Of a stretch of DNA of 64,000 bases, positions 10,866 to 24,586 are shown in pieces. The DNA is from Capitulum mitella (Eukaryota > Arthropoda > Thecostraca > Pollicipedomorpha > Pollicipedidae). The position numbers and the translations under genes were made by a program. The notes below the pieces were generated by a model that saw nothing but the letters and a program-made list of their open reading frames with translations, was not told where the DNA came from and did not search any database. The stretch's first letter is position 1. Every line of letters starts with the position of its first letter. The DNA is taken from contig CP099848.1 in NCBI GenBank assembly GCA_030062745.1, positions 11,057,501 to 11,121,500 of the forward strand, written 5' to 3'.

Positions 10866-13800
10866 TCACGCCGCGACTGCTAAGAATAGTGAAAAGAGGC
10901 CGGAATAAATATTTTCAAGCCACGCTGAAATCGCGACAATGTCGGAGACACGCGGTAATATTGCGCAGCGTGTCGGTAAAAATGTGGTATCCGACTCCAG
11001 TCCCAGGGCTCTGGTCACAGTTCCATCCGTGTCTCGCTGCACGCATGTTATAGCGACAACACAGTAGCGAGAGGGTCGCCTGGACCGGACCATGCGACCC
11101 TGTGAAATGGAGGGCACGCATGACTTACATCAGCAGGTGTCCTCAGTCATAAACTTCCGAAAAGCTGTCACCAGTTTCGTAAATGTTCCAAAAATCTTAA
11201 ACCCCCTCACACGGCTCTTGTCCTGATGAGATTCTAACTAAACATGGAGACTCTCATTTCGGATCTAAACAACTTCCCGGGCCGCGTACTTGGCGACCAC
11301 ACGACCCGTCTATTGGCGGAAAATGCTACTGTCGGCGACCAGCTGATGGCGCTATAATGGGCGGAATCGTATGGCAGGGCAGCAAAATAGAACAGGCGCG
11401 ATCCGACCTGACATTGTTTACAACCTGAAGAAACGAAGTTCACGATAGTTTTGGGCGGAACGGTTATACTTCAGTAATGAAATAAAGTTAAAATAAAGAA
11501 AATATAAACTTAAATGGGGCTAATAGGCGAAATTCTGCTGAGCCAATGCAACATTTTTAAATGACTTTAACGCTGACAATGCAAACACTTGGATCTGTCT
11601 TCTGGTGTTGGTTAATAATAGCGAAGAGCGGCGATTAGAGGCCTTTGATTTCCTGACCTGCTTCATTGATGGTAATAACGCATGTGCTCACGGGATGACG
11701 GCGCAGCCAGGGGCCTTTGACCCAGGGGACAAGATAACAGGTAATAACGCACTCAAAAGTTAATGAATACTTTTAAGGTGGTGGAGGCAGTTATAGATCA
11801 CATTTTATGGCATTTGGACTCCTTTGACTCTGTGTTAATTATAGCCCACATGGATTGAATCAGTCTCCCACATGGAGCGAATCGATGTCTCCAAGGGGAG
11901 CATGGGTCTGAGGTGATGCATTCGAGATATCATGCATGTGGAGGGGTCTTTGCTTTCTGCTTCCTTTATTCCTGTTTTCATATATCCCGCCTATTTTTAC
12001 TGGATTTTACCACGCACAGAGAAGCTGATGGACTTTGTAGCCTGTCGTATCAACTGTATCTTTAGATCTGCGCTTGGTGATCCGGTACTTATTAGCTGGC
12101 TACTGCTCCCTGCAGTGGGCACTGGAACAGTTGGAGACGACCTGGGTGAGGAAGTGGGTGCAGCATCGCCCATCGCCGTTTGTTCTGTGCCGACCAGCGG
12201 TGGGGCTAAAGGTGAATCGGCAACCCCATATATGGCTGCTCTCCTTCCGAATAGGAGCGTAGTGTGCATAGTGATAAGAACGGGACTCCTAACCGTACTA
12301 ATGCCTGGACCAGTTACACTACGTGGCGCGCTTCACATTTCTCGCAACAAGCAGGATTAGAGATTGCGGGCTCATTGAGTTCATTTACTGATACATGTGA
12401 GAAATGTGGATCGACCAGTGGTAATGCGGTTGTTTTGAGCGAAGTCGGTCAAGCATTTAGCATGCGGCATGAGGCCGAGAACAGTTTTCACGGAGGCAGG
12501 ACGAACAAAACCGGTCAGTGCCTTTCTGTGATGACGAACTGCATAGCTGCAGACACTCCAGTTCGGCTCAGTATGACTCACACCTACATACGCTCCCAAT
12601 ATACCATCGCGCAATCGACAGATGCAATCATCTGCGAAAGAAATATTGCACCCGGTTTATTCGGATTCCGTCACGATATTCTAAATGCAACTAGTCGGTT
12701 ACTGATCGCTGCATCAGCTGGGAAGCATCTAAGATATGCAGCAAAGGCGCGCCTGCGTGCAAAACGAAACTGACTTCTTCCAAAACTTTAATGAACATCC
12801 ATAAATGCCTGTGTAAAGACCATCACATACGAGTCCGTCCCGTAGGCTCAATCGGTCGATCCGACCGATCCTCGCAACTTCAATTTTTTTGCTCTCGACT
12901 GAGATTACGACTAGCCGAACATGCACATCAAAAGAGCGTTTGGTTGGCCAAATTCGGTGACTGGGACATCGCAGTCACAGTTCGGCAGATATCGTAGACA
13001 CTGAAGAATTAACCGTAAAAACAGGGGTGTAAGAATTAAGTGCAAAAAGGCTTTTCAATATAATAAATGACAACGTTTTTTGTCTTCTTCCATTCCGTCT
13101 ATAAACAAATCAAAGTTGGGAGTTTCACGTTCTGCAACCATGTCGCACTTTTACTTGTCTCTGCAGCACTTAAATGCTTGAAATGCACGACTGAAAACAT
13201 GCATTTCGAGAATAATTACGGTGGCACGTCGAAAATCATTAAACCGCTTGTATGTAGAACAGAAGTAATTAAACGTCTCGTCTTCGGCTCAACCTCGAAA
13301 TGAATTTTTCTTCCTATTCGCGGCTTAATGTTTAATGTGCGAACATCCATATGTAAGTCAAAAATGCCCTCTTAAACGCCGAGACTTCCCTTCCGCAGAT
13401 TCAACAAATACCTAGATTTTCTTAGCAGCTGATTGTTTTGTTTGCATAACAAAAATTTTGCTTTAAGTTTGCTTTATTTTTTTACAAACACAAAAACTGC
13501 CGTACAAAGTGCTTCTCCGTTTAAAGAAAACCATTCATCTGCCGCTAATGCGTCTCTCTGATAATTTGCACTTATGTCAAGATTTATGCATGTTTTCTCG
13601 TATTTTATTGCACATTTTTGAGTTTGTGAAATTTCTTGATTGTTCGTGTGCATGCGAGAATGCCGCCACGTGAAACTCACATCTCGCGTGCGGATATCGG
13701 AATGACGAAAATCTCTGCGATGAAATCGTAGTTGCGAGTCCTGATCGACCGAATGAGTTTACCGAATCACCCCGTGTGCGACAGTCCTAAAGATTTTGCA

Positions 13801-14100
13801 ACACACGACAATGCTAAACCAAGGGGTGTCGTCACGAGTAAGAAAAAATCAACCTAGATTCGAACGAACTCAAACAAAAGAAAAGAAAAGAAAGAGCCAC
13901 AAAAATTTCAAACAAGACGTCGACCGGCAAACGCAGTGACGAATCACAACAGGCCATGTTGCAGTTGTAAAGACTACGAGGTTATCCGTATGAATCTCAC
14001 GTCAGAAGCAGATGAGTTCTTTGAGCTTCAGATTTGACATGATTTTGTGTTAATAGCCTTTTCCTCATGTTATGACAATTTCGCAAATAAGGAATATTTG
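10866..14100. other. AT-rich stretch without recognised genes
   Basis: Open frames such as 11932-12360 and 12264-12773 (+) reach 140-170 codons but overlap each other, lack third-position bias and match nothing known. A purine-rich run lies near 13876-13896. Nothing else stands out. Confidence 0.4.
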
Positions 14101-17100
14101 TATATGTAAATACGAAACAATTGGATCATGGATTATTATATTATAGGCATTACATTATAATGCATCAATTTAAAATTGTACAATGTATTATATAACATTA
14201 AATCTAGTCATATCCATTATGCATCATGAAACTCGCGCCCTAAAGCATATTTCACGTGAGTCACTAAGATACCGGGCGGCGGGCAGGGCCGCAATACAGA
14301 AGCCTAACATTTGGCGGGAACTTACTTTCACGACGTCAAGGTTCTTTATTTTTGTCAAAAATAAGAGGACTGGGGCAATACAAAGGGAATAAAAGGAGGG
14401 CATGAGTGCAGTTCTTATAAAGGGTACATATTTGCGGTCATATGAAGTGTGTTCGGAATAAAAAGAGGCAAACATTTCCAAGGATGAAATAAGGTCAGCC
14501 TGGATGAAATGGGACTGGGTCACCCTTGGAAAATAAGTTCATATCAAATATTAGTGTTTCCTAAGCACACATGATTATAAATAAACATTCCACCACTGTA
14601 AACCAAAGAATCGTACTCGGTTGCGGGTCTGAATTCGGATTGAAACGTGACCCCATGTCACGGGTCAAGGGGTACAATGGCAAATGCAAATGGCGTGAGA
14701 ACCACCAGGGCGTAAATCCAAGCTTCAAAACCGTCGAACCGGTCCGGCAATCTCAACAGCAAACGCAGAAAGGCCAAGAGTTCAACTAACCTGAAGTCAA
14801 TGACATGAAGATTTCCGAAACATTCGAGATACCAGGATTGTTTTATCTGTCATGTTCTGTGAACATGCAAAGGTTCATGCCAATCAATAAATTTCATAAA
14901 ATGCTGCAACCCCTTCATTTTTTGGAACCTGACCGTACTTGGCCTGTCCCACGTTAATCACCTGAGGTGGCCTTGAGTGTAAGAGTGGATGCAATGTGTA
15001 AAAATGATATATTCTCATGACACCAATCACCTAACCCCAGCCCGGCGAGGGTTAAGGCATCGGCTCATAATTCGAATGCAGGAAAATTGCATAAGACAAT
15101 CAGACTCTCCAGAGCCAGAAGAGGAGTTTGCTTGCTTGATTGCGGTTTATAAATAGCTGTTGGATTCTTGATCAACTTCATCGGCTTCTTTTCCTTTCAT
15201 GACTAATAAACTTGGTACCCCGGATAAGGTTTTGAAGCTGCCTAGTACTTCCATCACGTTTAAACCTGTGACATTAGTAATGTTCTGAAACGCTAAGCTG
15301 ATCTGAGTATTGTGACAGTAATGTAATGCATGAATAGCCTTTTGCTCATGCTATCAAAATTTAAAACATTGAAAATAAAGACATGCTGCATTTCGACGCC
15401 CTTTCCTACTGAACAGTTTTGAAAGAATTCAAGAACAATTCTGAAAAAATTAAGACTGTTGTGCGACAAAAAGGCTTCGTGAGTACAACTTTTTGCTTTG
15501 TATCACAGCCTAATATCAGGCGGCTTGGCTGACACGAACCTACTGGCGTTAGATGAAGGTAAGTTTACAGAAAAAGTAGATTGTTTTTTTAATGTACATC
15601 ATTTGTACACAGAGGCGTTTTCTATATAGTTTTGGATGGGCTTGAACCCTGACCGTGCTCACCTGAGCTTTCCCCAATGTTTTCTTGCATCTTAAAGATG
15701 AAACGCAAGTACAAGACTTGACAGTTTTGATCATGCCAAACTGACCAGTGCGATGGAACCATTGTGCAGGGACGTATATGTGTATACATATATATACGTA
15801 TAATGTATGTAGATATATATTACATATGTATGGAGAAAAATAAAGTATTTTCTCCAGCAAAACGAGGTGGCTTTAATCCGTTGGGAAATTTGTATTTGGG
15901 GGAGGCTAAGTTGTTGGGCACCTCGGCTGGACCCTTTCAATCATTTACACAAAACGACCTCCCCCTGGTTATAGGAAGCCCACTGGTTTGAACTGAGTGA
16001 CCAATCAAATGGGACCACCGACAACGTGCTCATGATGTCTACTATTTGCCATGCACGCCGAGACCAGTCTTTCAAGACGTGATTGGACGAAGAAAATTAT
16101 TTCAGGGTTTGAAATGACAAGGTTTCTGAAGACACTTCCATAATACAGGAATCTATAACTTTTTATTACATACTACGGGCAATGCTACAGGTTTAAGCCA
16201 AACTAAAGTGGTAAAAACAACTTTGGTCTAAGCAATGATTAGTACTGAGTAATTCTCTCCGGGTGGGCTAAAGAAAATTACACCCCTGAGATGGGCAATC
16301 AAAACTCCGATTTTCATCCGTTGTATGACTGTATTCGCCTGTTTCACTCGCCCACTTCGTCTGATAAGTTTTGTGATGCTTTGTGTAAAGAGGATTATTT
16401 ATCCTAGGTTTAAGTAAATTGGCGTATGCAAAGCATAATGGATTGGGTAAATTCGTAAACAAATGTACAATTCGGCCTCTTTTGTCAGAGTCCACTTGCG
16501 CTCAAGATGGTCTCATATTACATTTTAGTAAGTTTTGCTCTGAACTGAACTATGTGTATTACCATAAAACTCCGTTTTTGAGACCGGTGCGAGGAAAATG
16601 CAACTTTATTTGCTTCAAGGTTTGTTACAAAAATGTGGTTGGATCACGCACCAGTAAATGTAAGCCGAAATGGGCATTTGCTAATGCCTATTTTTCTCCG
16701 GCTGTATGAATTCGATGCCAACTAAGCACCAATTTCACGTCTTTTTCAGTCAGTTCAGGCTGCTTGTTTTTTTAACGTATATCAACAGGCATAAGTAAAA
16801 AAATAAGTAGTGTCAATAAGCTCAGCAGCGCTTACTGGCAAACATGTCAACCTCTATGGCAAGCTTAAAAACTCCAGCCTCTATCACAGTCTGATAGGGG
16901 TCGTGGAAGAGTTAATTAATATATATATTGAAATTGAGTTGCACGCCACGGTAATAAAGTCAGTATAGTCAGTATAAAGTCACAGATATAAAGGCACTCG
17001 TGACTAACTGCTACCGGGAGGGGAATTCCACATGCATAAATACATTAACGGGCATCTGGCTTAGAGGCTCGCTTCCCGCGGATGAAACCTCGGCTGTGTT

Positions 17101-17209
17101 ATTATATTGTTTCATGTAAATACGCTGCTTCACAGGTAACATACACAGGCTTTTCGCGGGCATAGTTCAGGTAACAGCCAGCGCGTCGAGCGTTGGCATT
17201 GACTCGGCA
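14101..17209. other. AT-rich stretch without recognised genes
   Basis: No exon with GC-rich third positions was seen. A word resembling a pol III B box (GGTTCAAGCCC, minus strand, about 15642-15652) occurs without a convincing A box. A TA-rich run lies at 15775-15830. Confidence 0.4.
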
Positions 17210-17880
17210 CTGTTTCAAGTCGCGCGCGGTACTCGGTTCGCTCGTGTCCTGACAGCCCGTGCAACTGAGCAAGCCCTCCCCGGCGCCGCGGCACGTGCTC
17301 TAACCTGCGCTACCCCGACCGTGCATCTGCCCTGTCGCCGCGGCCCGGTGACCGGTCCAGCCCTGCTGACCGGGCGGCGGAGGCGGCCAGCCGGCCGGCG
17401 GCGGCGAGCTGCCGTCCCCGCACCGTTTACACTGGCAGCGGCGCGCCAGCGTACGCCCGACCTTGGCCGCCGCTGTCGCCGGCCGACGCAGAAATAGCCG
17501 CGCCTGCCGGCGGCGGCCCGCTCACCTGCAGCGTCGCCGGCGGCGGTCAGCCGGCGCAGGTCGCGCGCCTCCCGGCCGGGCACGGGTCACGCACTGGAAG
17601 GCGGCCGGCGGCGGCGGCCGCGGCTCGCGCTGCCAGCGGGCGGCGCGCGCCGACAGCACTGAGGCGCGCCGCCGCCGCCGCCGCCGCCGCCTACCTGCGG
17701 CCGGCCGGCCGCCGCGCGCACGCAGCCGCGGCCGCGTCGGCCGCCTCTGGCGCGGCGGCGGCAGCGGCGGCGAGGTGGGAAGAGCCGCCGTCGATTCGCG
17801 GCCGTCTCCTGTTACCGGCGCGGCTGGTAAGGGGACGTCTCGGTTCACCGCAGCGGCGGGTTCCGGTCTAACGCCGTGAG
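17210..17880 (-). other. GC/CpG-rich block with minus-strand splice signals
   Basis: A 0.65-kb CpG-dense island inside AT-rich DNA, with (GCC)n near 17665-17690. On the minus strand CTTCCAG precedes 17593, and CTGCAG followed by GTGAGC ends at 17526. They frame a possible 68-bp exon with one open, Arg-rich frame. The island also holds a GAAATAGCC word (17491-17499) shared with two other cores. Confidence 0.25.
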
Positions 17881-18983
17881 CTACGGCCGAGACTCAGCCG
17901 AGATTTGAACTGAGGCGCTGACCTTCGCACGCAAGGGCTTAGTTAATGGAAAAGAGCCCCCCCCGTCTTTCGTATCGAGCAAGAACCCTGAAATATCCCT
18001 TGATCTCAGCCACATCCAGCAGTGACACTAACATTTCGAAACGGTAAGTTTGTTCCGCTGGAGTAGTCCCTGTCCAAAACATAACGATGGCAACTGAAGG
18101 CTTGAATGTGCGGAGGGTATCAGAATGGTTTCGTTTTAGGCAGCAAGCACTCTAGACTTTGGCTTATTCGTAAGCCTGTCTGTAAAAACATACTAGAGAG
18201 GGGTGTGATTCGACCTGTTTTCTTTTTTTCGAGTTCGAGTTTGATTTGAATCATTCTTGGATCACACGGACATAGCAGGGCGCTTTTGCCAACCTAACCA
18301 TGAAATGGCAGAAACACGGTAAAACCGAAAAAGAACGACTTATGTCAACAATGTCAGCACAGCAAGCCCGTCGACACTCGTCGCTCTCTTCCAAGACGCA
18401 CTCTGCACAGAGGTTGGGCGTCAGTCCAAACAATGATAACAATACCGATGTCAATAACAATCCAACAACCCGCCACTGCACCAAAACCAGTTACAGCCAG
18501 GACAGGCCTCTGTACCCATGAACAACAGACCAAGAGGCTGCGTAGCTAGGCTGTCATAACCAGCTACAACCAGGTCGGATCTTTTGGGCTATGAGCAATG
18601 AACCTAAAGACTGGGTTGCCAGGACGGCTCGCAGGCTGATCCTTCATACAGTGCTGCGAGGATGAACTCTGTGCTGGGGTCCCCGTTAATAATGCTCTCA
18701 GACAATGCAGGCCGATTCGCACGTGCTCACTGATGGTGAGAAATCGGCGATGTCTTGCTGTCACAGCACCGAACTCTGAAATCGTCAGGCTGTAACTATC
18801 ACCTCTTTGCTGCTGAGTGGCGTTTGCTAGGACTCATGAAAGCTTAGAACATTGATTTGGTTATTTATTTAACCGTTTTTTGTTTGCCCTCCACTGCTTT
18901 ATTCGTATTTAGTGTGGTAACCCAAATCCCATCTTGGAGACACAAATCACAAAGGTCCATTAGGTATCAAACTGTCTTACATT
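17881..18983. other. No gene recognised
   Basis: AT-rich on the left. Around 18490-18770 there are vaguely repeated CCAGCTACAACCAGG-like words. No coding frame is supported. Confidence 0.4.
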
Positions 18984-19250
18984 CAGGGACCTAGCCGAGG
19001 TGGGGGGTGGGGGCCATGCCCCCCCCTGAGCCAAGCGGTCTACATTAAATACATGGCGATTTCGCATGAATACGTAATAGTGATCACATATATATTACAA
19101 AAACAGACTTTAGATTTATTCCTAGACATTAAATATGAGGTAAATTGACTAAAATTGCTGCTTTTTCTTCTAAATTTTTTTTCATACGCCTGTGGCATAT
19201 GACAAAATTTCACATTAACCCCCCTGAGGAAAATCTTGGCAACGTGCCTG
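18984..19250. mobile_element. hAT-type MITE, family A, copy 1
   Basis: A 267-bp copy of a short non-autonomous element. One end begins CAGGGACCTAGCC and then has a G-rich, palindromic GGGGGCCATGCCCCCC segment and TGAGCCAAGCGGTC. The other end (reverse complement) has CAGGCACGTTGCCAAGATTT. The interior matches the copies at 19845, 52660, 53858 and 54056. It encodes nothing. Confidence 0.65.
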
Positions 19251-19844
19251 CATACGTCCAGCACATTTCTGTGAGATATAGTGCACAGCAATACAGCAAT
19301 GCGCGGCACGATAACGTTACGCAAAAACTGAGCACTTATATGAAATAGGAAAGGTATGAAAGGATAAACAATAAAAGGAGTCAAAAAGGTTCCGCTAACA
19401 AACAGACTGCTTGAAACACTCGCAATGTCTACCAGAGGTCCTGAGCCCCACGCTTCAGGCTCACCCACGGGCGTCGTTTCTCAAAGAAATCGATGGACCG
19501 GCGGGACGTTTAGCCATTTACCTCCACTTGATGCCCATGTTAAAACCGCGGAACACTGGAGCGGCCCGAGCCGCGCCAGAAGTACAGAAGACGATACAAA
19601 TGGCCTCCCAAGTTCTGGCGGTCCTTCGTTCTGTCGTCCGGCTACCTGACTCGGCCAACCGGCCTCTTGGTTTGTTTTCTGAGTCCGAAGTGACCACGCA
19701 GATGACGAACGGTCCTGAAAACAGTCGATGCAGGCACTAGCCACTGGATGACCATTGTTTATCATCTGCTTGGCCTGTTGATGGCGGACCACGTACTACC
19801 GTGGACCGGCAGACGACTGACCACCAACCAATTACGGATTGATC

Positions 19845-20000
19845 CAGGTACGTAGCCAGGATTTTCCTCAAGGGGGGGAGCAAATGCCAAATTTAGCCAC
19901 ATACCACCAACAAATGACGAAGTTTATAGAAAAAGCAACAATTTTACCTAACTGACGTCGTATTCGACCCACAGGAATACATATCTAATGTTTGTTTTTG

Positions 20001-20041
<41 letters not shown>

Positions 20042-20142
20042 CACTATTCCGTAACCGTGCGAAATCATTATATATCTAGTGTAGACCACTTGGCTCAAGG
20101 AGGCCATGGCCCCACGCCCCCCCCCCCTTGGCTACGTCCCTG
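19845..20142. mobile_element. hAT-type MITE, family A, copy 2
   Basis: Opposite orientation to copy 1. It starts CAGGTACGTAGCCAGGATTT and ends GGCTACGTCCCTG. The flanking 8-mers GATTGATC (19837-19844) and GACTGATC (20143-20150) match at 7 of 8 bases. An 8-bp target-site duplication with CAGG-type ends fits hAT transposase mobilisation. An internal TA tract lengthens this copy. Confidence 0.7.
20005..20039. repeat. (TA)n microsatellite inside MITE copy 2
   Basis: About 17 TA dinucleotides at the place where sister copies have only a short ATATAT, so the tract grew after insertion. Confidence 0.9.
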
Positions 20143-20339
20143 GACTGATCTGCATGTCAGCTGACCCCTGGCTTAGGCTGGCCACTGTTTGGTGACTGAA
20201 GGACTGATCACTGATTACTCCCCGAATTTTCAGTCATCATTATCCGACCACTGGCTGCTCCTGACCTGGCCTCTAACTGACCACTGATCAGTTGACGACT
20301 GGCTGCTGATTTCTGACTCACCATTGTCAAGTCATAGTC

Positions 20340-20487
20340 CAGGGGCGCAGCCAGGATTTTTGGGGGTGGGGGCGGGGTTCAGTGAGAAGTGAAATCATAC
20401 GGAAACCGCCCGCTGGGAATATTTAAGAGGAGAAAACGCGGGCCTAAGGGGGAAGGGGAAGGCATCCCCCCTCTGGCTGCGCACGTG
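20340..20487. mobile_element. MITE, family B
   Basis: A 148-bp element starting CAGGGGCGCAGCCAGG and ending CTGGCTGCGCACGTG, which form an imperfect terminal inverted repeat. It is unlike family A internally. The ends suggest hAT, but the flanking 8-mers do not match well. Confidence 0.5.
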
Positions 20488-20989
20488 ATAGCCTGACCAT
20501 TGAATCATCGCTGGATAACCAAGTATGTGGACTAATGACAGGCCATTGACTGGCTATTAAATTATCAGTGACAAGTCACTGACCTATGCAACCTATCACG
20601 ACAACCGACCACCGACTGACTGGCGACTTCTGAGTGACAACTAAATAATCACCTATGGCCTGATGACTTCTGAAAGACTAACAATGGACCACTAAGTGAT
20701 CCTCGGCAGCTGGCACACACTGACACTGCTTTGCATGGCCAGAAGCCAGGCAAAAGCCTACCTCATAAAAAAAAAAACGAAAAGGAGCACCAACATTGAA
20801 TGTGTCCCATCGGAGTAGGTATACCTGCTGCTCTGACAGGACAGGCCGGGATGTGGTCGAGCAAACCCGTGCGTTGACCACTTTGAGATGCCCGCTGTTC
20901 TCGCTTGCCACGACGCGTGGCTACGCCATGGTGTAAATACAGGACCGCCTTCCGTTTACCACTCACCACCCAAGTGACAAGAGGTCCGC

Positions 20990-21090
20990 CTGAGGATTCG
21001 AGCCATGCTTGTCGTGGCAGATGGCTGTGGCGGAGTTGGTACGCTCTCAGTTAACACTTAGGCTCTGCGCTATCCGAGCTATTTGAAGCA
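20990..21090 (-). repeat. Possible tRNA-derived SINE head
   Basis: On the minus strand TAGCTCGGATAGCGC resembles a pol III A box and GGCTCGAATCC a B box, but they lie about 80 bp apart, more than in a tRNA. No tail or flanking duplication was identified. A weak call. Confidence 0.25.
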
Positions 21091-21099
21091 GGGTGGCGG

Positions 21100-22289
21100 C
21101 CAAGTCGACGGCCGCCAGCATTATTTCCGCCCCGGGCGTTGTTTATAGCCTGAGGGCATGGGTGGGATTTTCCTCGGTTCGTGTGCGCCCGGACACCCGA
21201 CATGCTGACGTCAGCAGCCAGAGATATTTGTTTGTCTCTTGTGCATGCAGCCCGAAAGACTTGCAAGACACGGAAGTTTGGGATCGGAGCTCGTGCTAAG
21301 CAGAGCTGGTTGCACTGGACCTGAACCCACTACCGCCCGTGCGATGCCAAATAACGATGATTTTGCAGGGTGATGTCGTCAGACATACAAGACAACGTGT
21401 AGTCCAGCACAGCGTCTCCTGGCCAGGCGCCAGCTGACCCGTGGGCCAGATATCGTGCACCCCGTCTTACCAGGATAATAAGACCAGCATTCTCCCAACT
21501 GAAGAACCGGCCACGGTATTATCACTGGACTGTTCATAGGTACCCACGCGAGATGTTGACCTAATTAGCGCAAGTCTTTGTCAATTTTAGGAAAGATTAA
21601 TGGATCCATTAGCGTAAAGCAAAAAGTAATCGTCTTGACTGCGCTGATTGGCTAAAATCTTCCAAACAATAATGCGGCTAACACGTTCATTGCCCACAAC
21701 ACTTTTGTGCTATTCTGCCTCTCGTTGCAGGAAAGATTAGCTTTCTCCTATTAGTTTCACTGGTTTTATGGCCAAAAAGGAGCATTCTAAAAGAACGCTC
21801 AACGTTTTATCCTGCAAAGATTTCTTAACGAGCGAGGCAGCAAGATGAGCAAGGCTCGGTTATCAGAAAAAAGTCCAGCTGTGCGGCCGGCTCGGCCGAG
21901 CCCGGCCGTAACGCTTTCTGAAAGTTAACCGGCCTCGGGCAAGGAATCACGAAGTTTTCACAAAAAATAACCCACCTCTTTCATTATTTGCATTTATGTT
22001 TGTATTGCATATGTTTACAACTTTCTTTGTCCACATCATTATCTTGGGAGCAATATTTGCGCTCTTGATTTTTTCATGCGAGTGTCCTTGAAACGCTGAG
22101 ATATCATTATATATCATCTGAGATATCTGATGATATCATTATATATATATATCATCTGAGAAATCAGGTAACAAACATGAGCGGTGAGTGTTTTTGCGGC
22201 TTTCCGAGAATAACTTCTGACCTATTAGAGCCAGCCCAACCAAACTTTTATCACATGTTTACCAATCAATTTTATATGGTTTGACATCA
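21100..22289. other. No gene seen
   Basis: Mixed to AT-rich DNA, with a short TA tract near 22137-22152. There is one perfect TGACGTCA at 21204. No coding frame is supported. Confidence 0.4.
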
Positions 22290-23280
22290 AAATCATTTCC
22301 ATGCTAGGTCAGGTCACGGATATATGGCGTCATAAGTGAACCTTTGCATGCATGTGTTCGGGCTGTGGGGCGAACATGCTTCGTTTTTTTTAATAATATT
22401 CGCGAATATAACATGTGACACGTCAACATTAGAGGTCCTGCTAGGTCACATGCATGATGGCAATTGGACTGACTCGCATTTCAGGTGACCGAAGTGGTTG
22501 CCGCTGACCCCCATTATTCAAGCCAGACATCAAATCTTTATGGACTTCTTAGCAAGGTTCACCGAATGCAATGTGAGGTCATGTCAGATCAGGTCATGCC
22601 ATAAGTAGATGTCAAAACGAAGTGAAATATAACATTGTCTGCGGAAGATCCTTCAGACGTATCAGAGAGCAGTTATTGTTCCCAGTCAGAAAACGAAAAA
22701 TGACTATTTGTCGTGCTCTGGCTTGACTTCGTCCCGGTAAAGAGCAGAAGAACAGATATGATCATCACGAGATGTCATTTTAGTTCCGTACTCGACACAG
22801 TTAAGAATCCCAGCGAGTAATTATTGTTCTTAGTCAGGAAGAGTCATGCAACCTCATCTGATCTGACCTAGATTGACCTTGACTGGATGAAAAGAAGGTA
22901 ATGCAAAACTGATCATCAGGAGGTTACCGATCTTTGGCGTATGAAGTAAGATCAGTATTGGACCTGACTTAGGTTGACCATGACCCGGCATGTTTTTTTT
23001 TAATATTTCGGCATGCTTCTGATGCAGAAATGCAGAAGATCGTGACCTTTTGTTTGGTCGAAAGGTTTCGACCAAGTCTTTCGAAGGCTCGAAGACCAGT
23101 ATTACGGATGATATGATGTACGATCCGGTGCCAGTTTTTCCGACGTCGTGTTATGCGTTTTACGTGACCTATGACGTCATCAGTCATGTGTCTAAGGCTG
23201 ACATAATATTTTCTGAATCGCAAGACTCAGGGCAATCGATTGACGGTAGATTGGTTCAGATCCGACGGTAAGATCTTGAG
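22290..23280. repeat. Degenerate repeat field with AGGTCA-like words
   Basis: AGGTCA/TGACCT words recur roughly every 130-150 bp (for example near 22306, 22443, 22573, 22865 and 22967), sometimes paired, as in AGATCAGGTCATGCC. Flanking text is only loosely conserved. It resembles the field at 28.6-29.4 kb. Confidence 0.4.
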
Positions 23281-24586
23281 ATAACATGGGGTACCCTTTT
23301 CGACACCCTCAGGCGGTCGCGAGTACAAAAAAGACGCCAGGCGGTGCTGGGTCAAGCAGACAACTCCTCAGGTGCAATATACTGAAATAGATGGGATTAT
23401 ATATGCTTGTATGCTTTGTGAAATGAATCAAAGGAAAAGGGAAGTGCCAAACAGGGTTCCAAAATAAATGCATTTTTAGACTGCAAGAGAAATGCAAGAA
23501 ATGCCGCGTTCACCATGAGCCCCGCGAGACTGGTTCAGTCACAATGAAAAACTCACGATAAAAACGCACACACGATAGAAAAGCGTTGATACTGAAAACG
23601 ATGGACTAGCTGTGGAGGCAACACCCACGAAAGTCATTAAGACTTCCTCCTCGCCTGATGTTCACGTTTCAAAGGAGTGTTGCACCGGAATACGTGTTTT
23701 CAATTGAGATATGCAAGGTTTAGTCCGTAATCTTAGAAGCCAATGTGTAATATACATCATGTATCAGTACCCCACACTGCCGAAGATTCAAAGGGATTTT
23801 CCACGGTTTTACTGTGTGCCCTATTCCACCGTGTCCTGTTTACAGCTATTGCGTGACGTCACGAACGGGCGCAGGCCAATAAACGCTTACGTCCGTTGAC
23901 CTGCGCAGACCTGCATGATGTTATGTCGGCGGACTACTGCAGAATGAAGTTCGTGATTAATTAGATTTCTGAGGCTTTTACACCATTAAAAAATGAGCAT
24001 TGAAAATGCCATCACCATTTGTCAGGCCAGCCATGACTATTTTTGAAAAATGGATCAAAGTAGAGCAGTCTCTTTAAATGCTCTTCTTCTCAGGACAATC
24101 CACAAAAAGTCGTCAGAAAATCGCTCATCACTGGTCGAAATAAACGAATTAAAATGCAGTTTGCTGTTGCTGAAACCAATGGTTACGCCAAAGCGTTAGC
24201 CGGAATGGTTAGCTAACCTCTTTTCTTCCTGGAATGGACCATGTTTGGGAAGACAGCATGTTGTGCTTATACTTCAGTTTTCCAATCTATTGATCCCCTC
24301 ATAAAGGTTCTCATCTCTGAAGTGTCGACGGATACCAACAAATCATTTAAAACATGCGTGCGAAATACAGATTAACTTAAGCGGGTAGTCTTTACACCCA
24401 CAAAACGACTGATAAAATGACAAGTCCAAATGGAACGGTGTTGGCAGAAAAGGGGAATTCTCAGTATCTTTTTACTCACCACTGCGTTGCACGAGACTGC
24501 ATTGCAGATCGGCATTCCGGAAAACGTGTTTTGCTCCAGAGCGAGACGTGTAGCAGGCGTCCGAACCTGTTGCCAAGACGCGATCA
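23281..24586. other. No gene recognised
   Basis: AT-rich, no exon-like island. One TGACGTCA lies near 23853. Confidence 0.4.

Larger units (their letters stand above)
19741..20760. repeat. Degenerate TGACCACTGA-type repeat field with MITE inserts
   Basis: Words such as TGACCACTGA, GACTGGC and CTGATCA recur irregularly over about 1 kb. Two MITEs (19845-20142, 20340-20487) are inserted in it, so the field predates them. Confidence 0.4.

Noticed and set aside
12264-12773. 169-codon plus frame
   Set aside because: No third-position bias, overlaps another frame (11932-12360) and has no recognisable motif.
15635-15660. tRNA gene or SINE suggested by a B-box-like word
   Set aside because: No A box at the right distance and no cloverleaf could be drawn.
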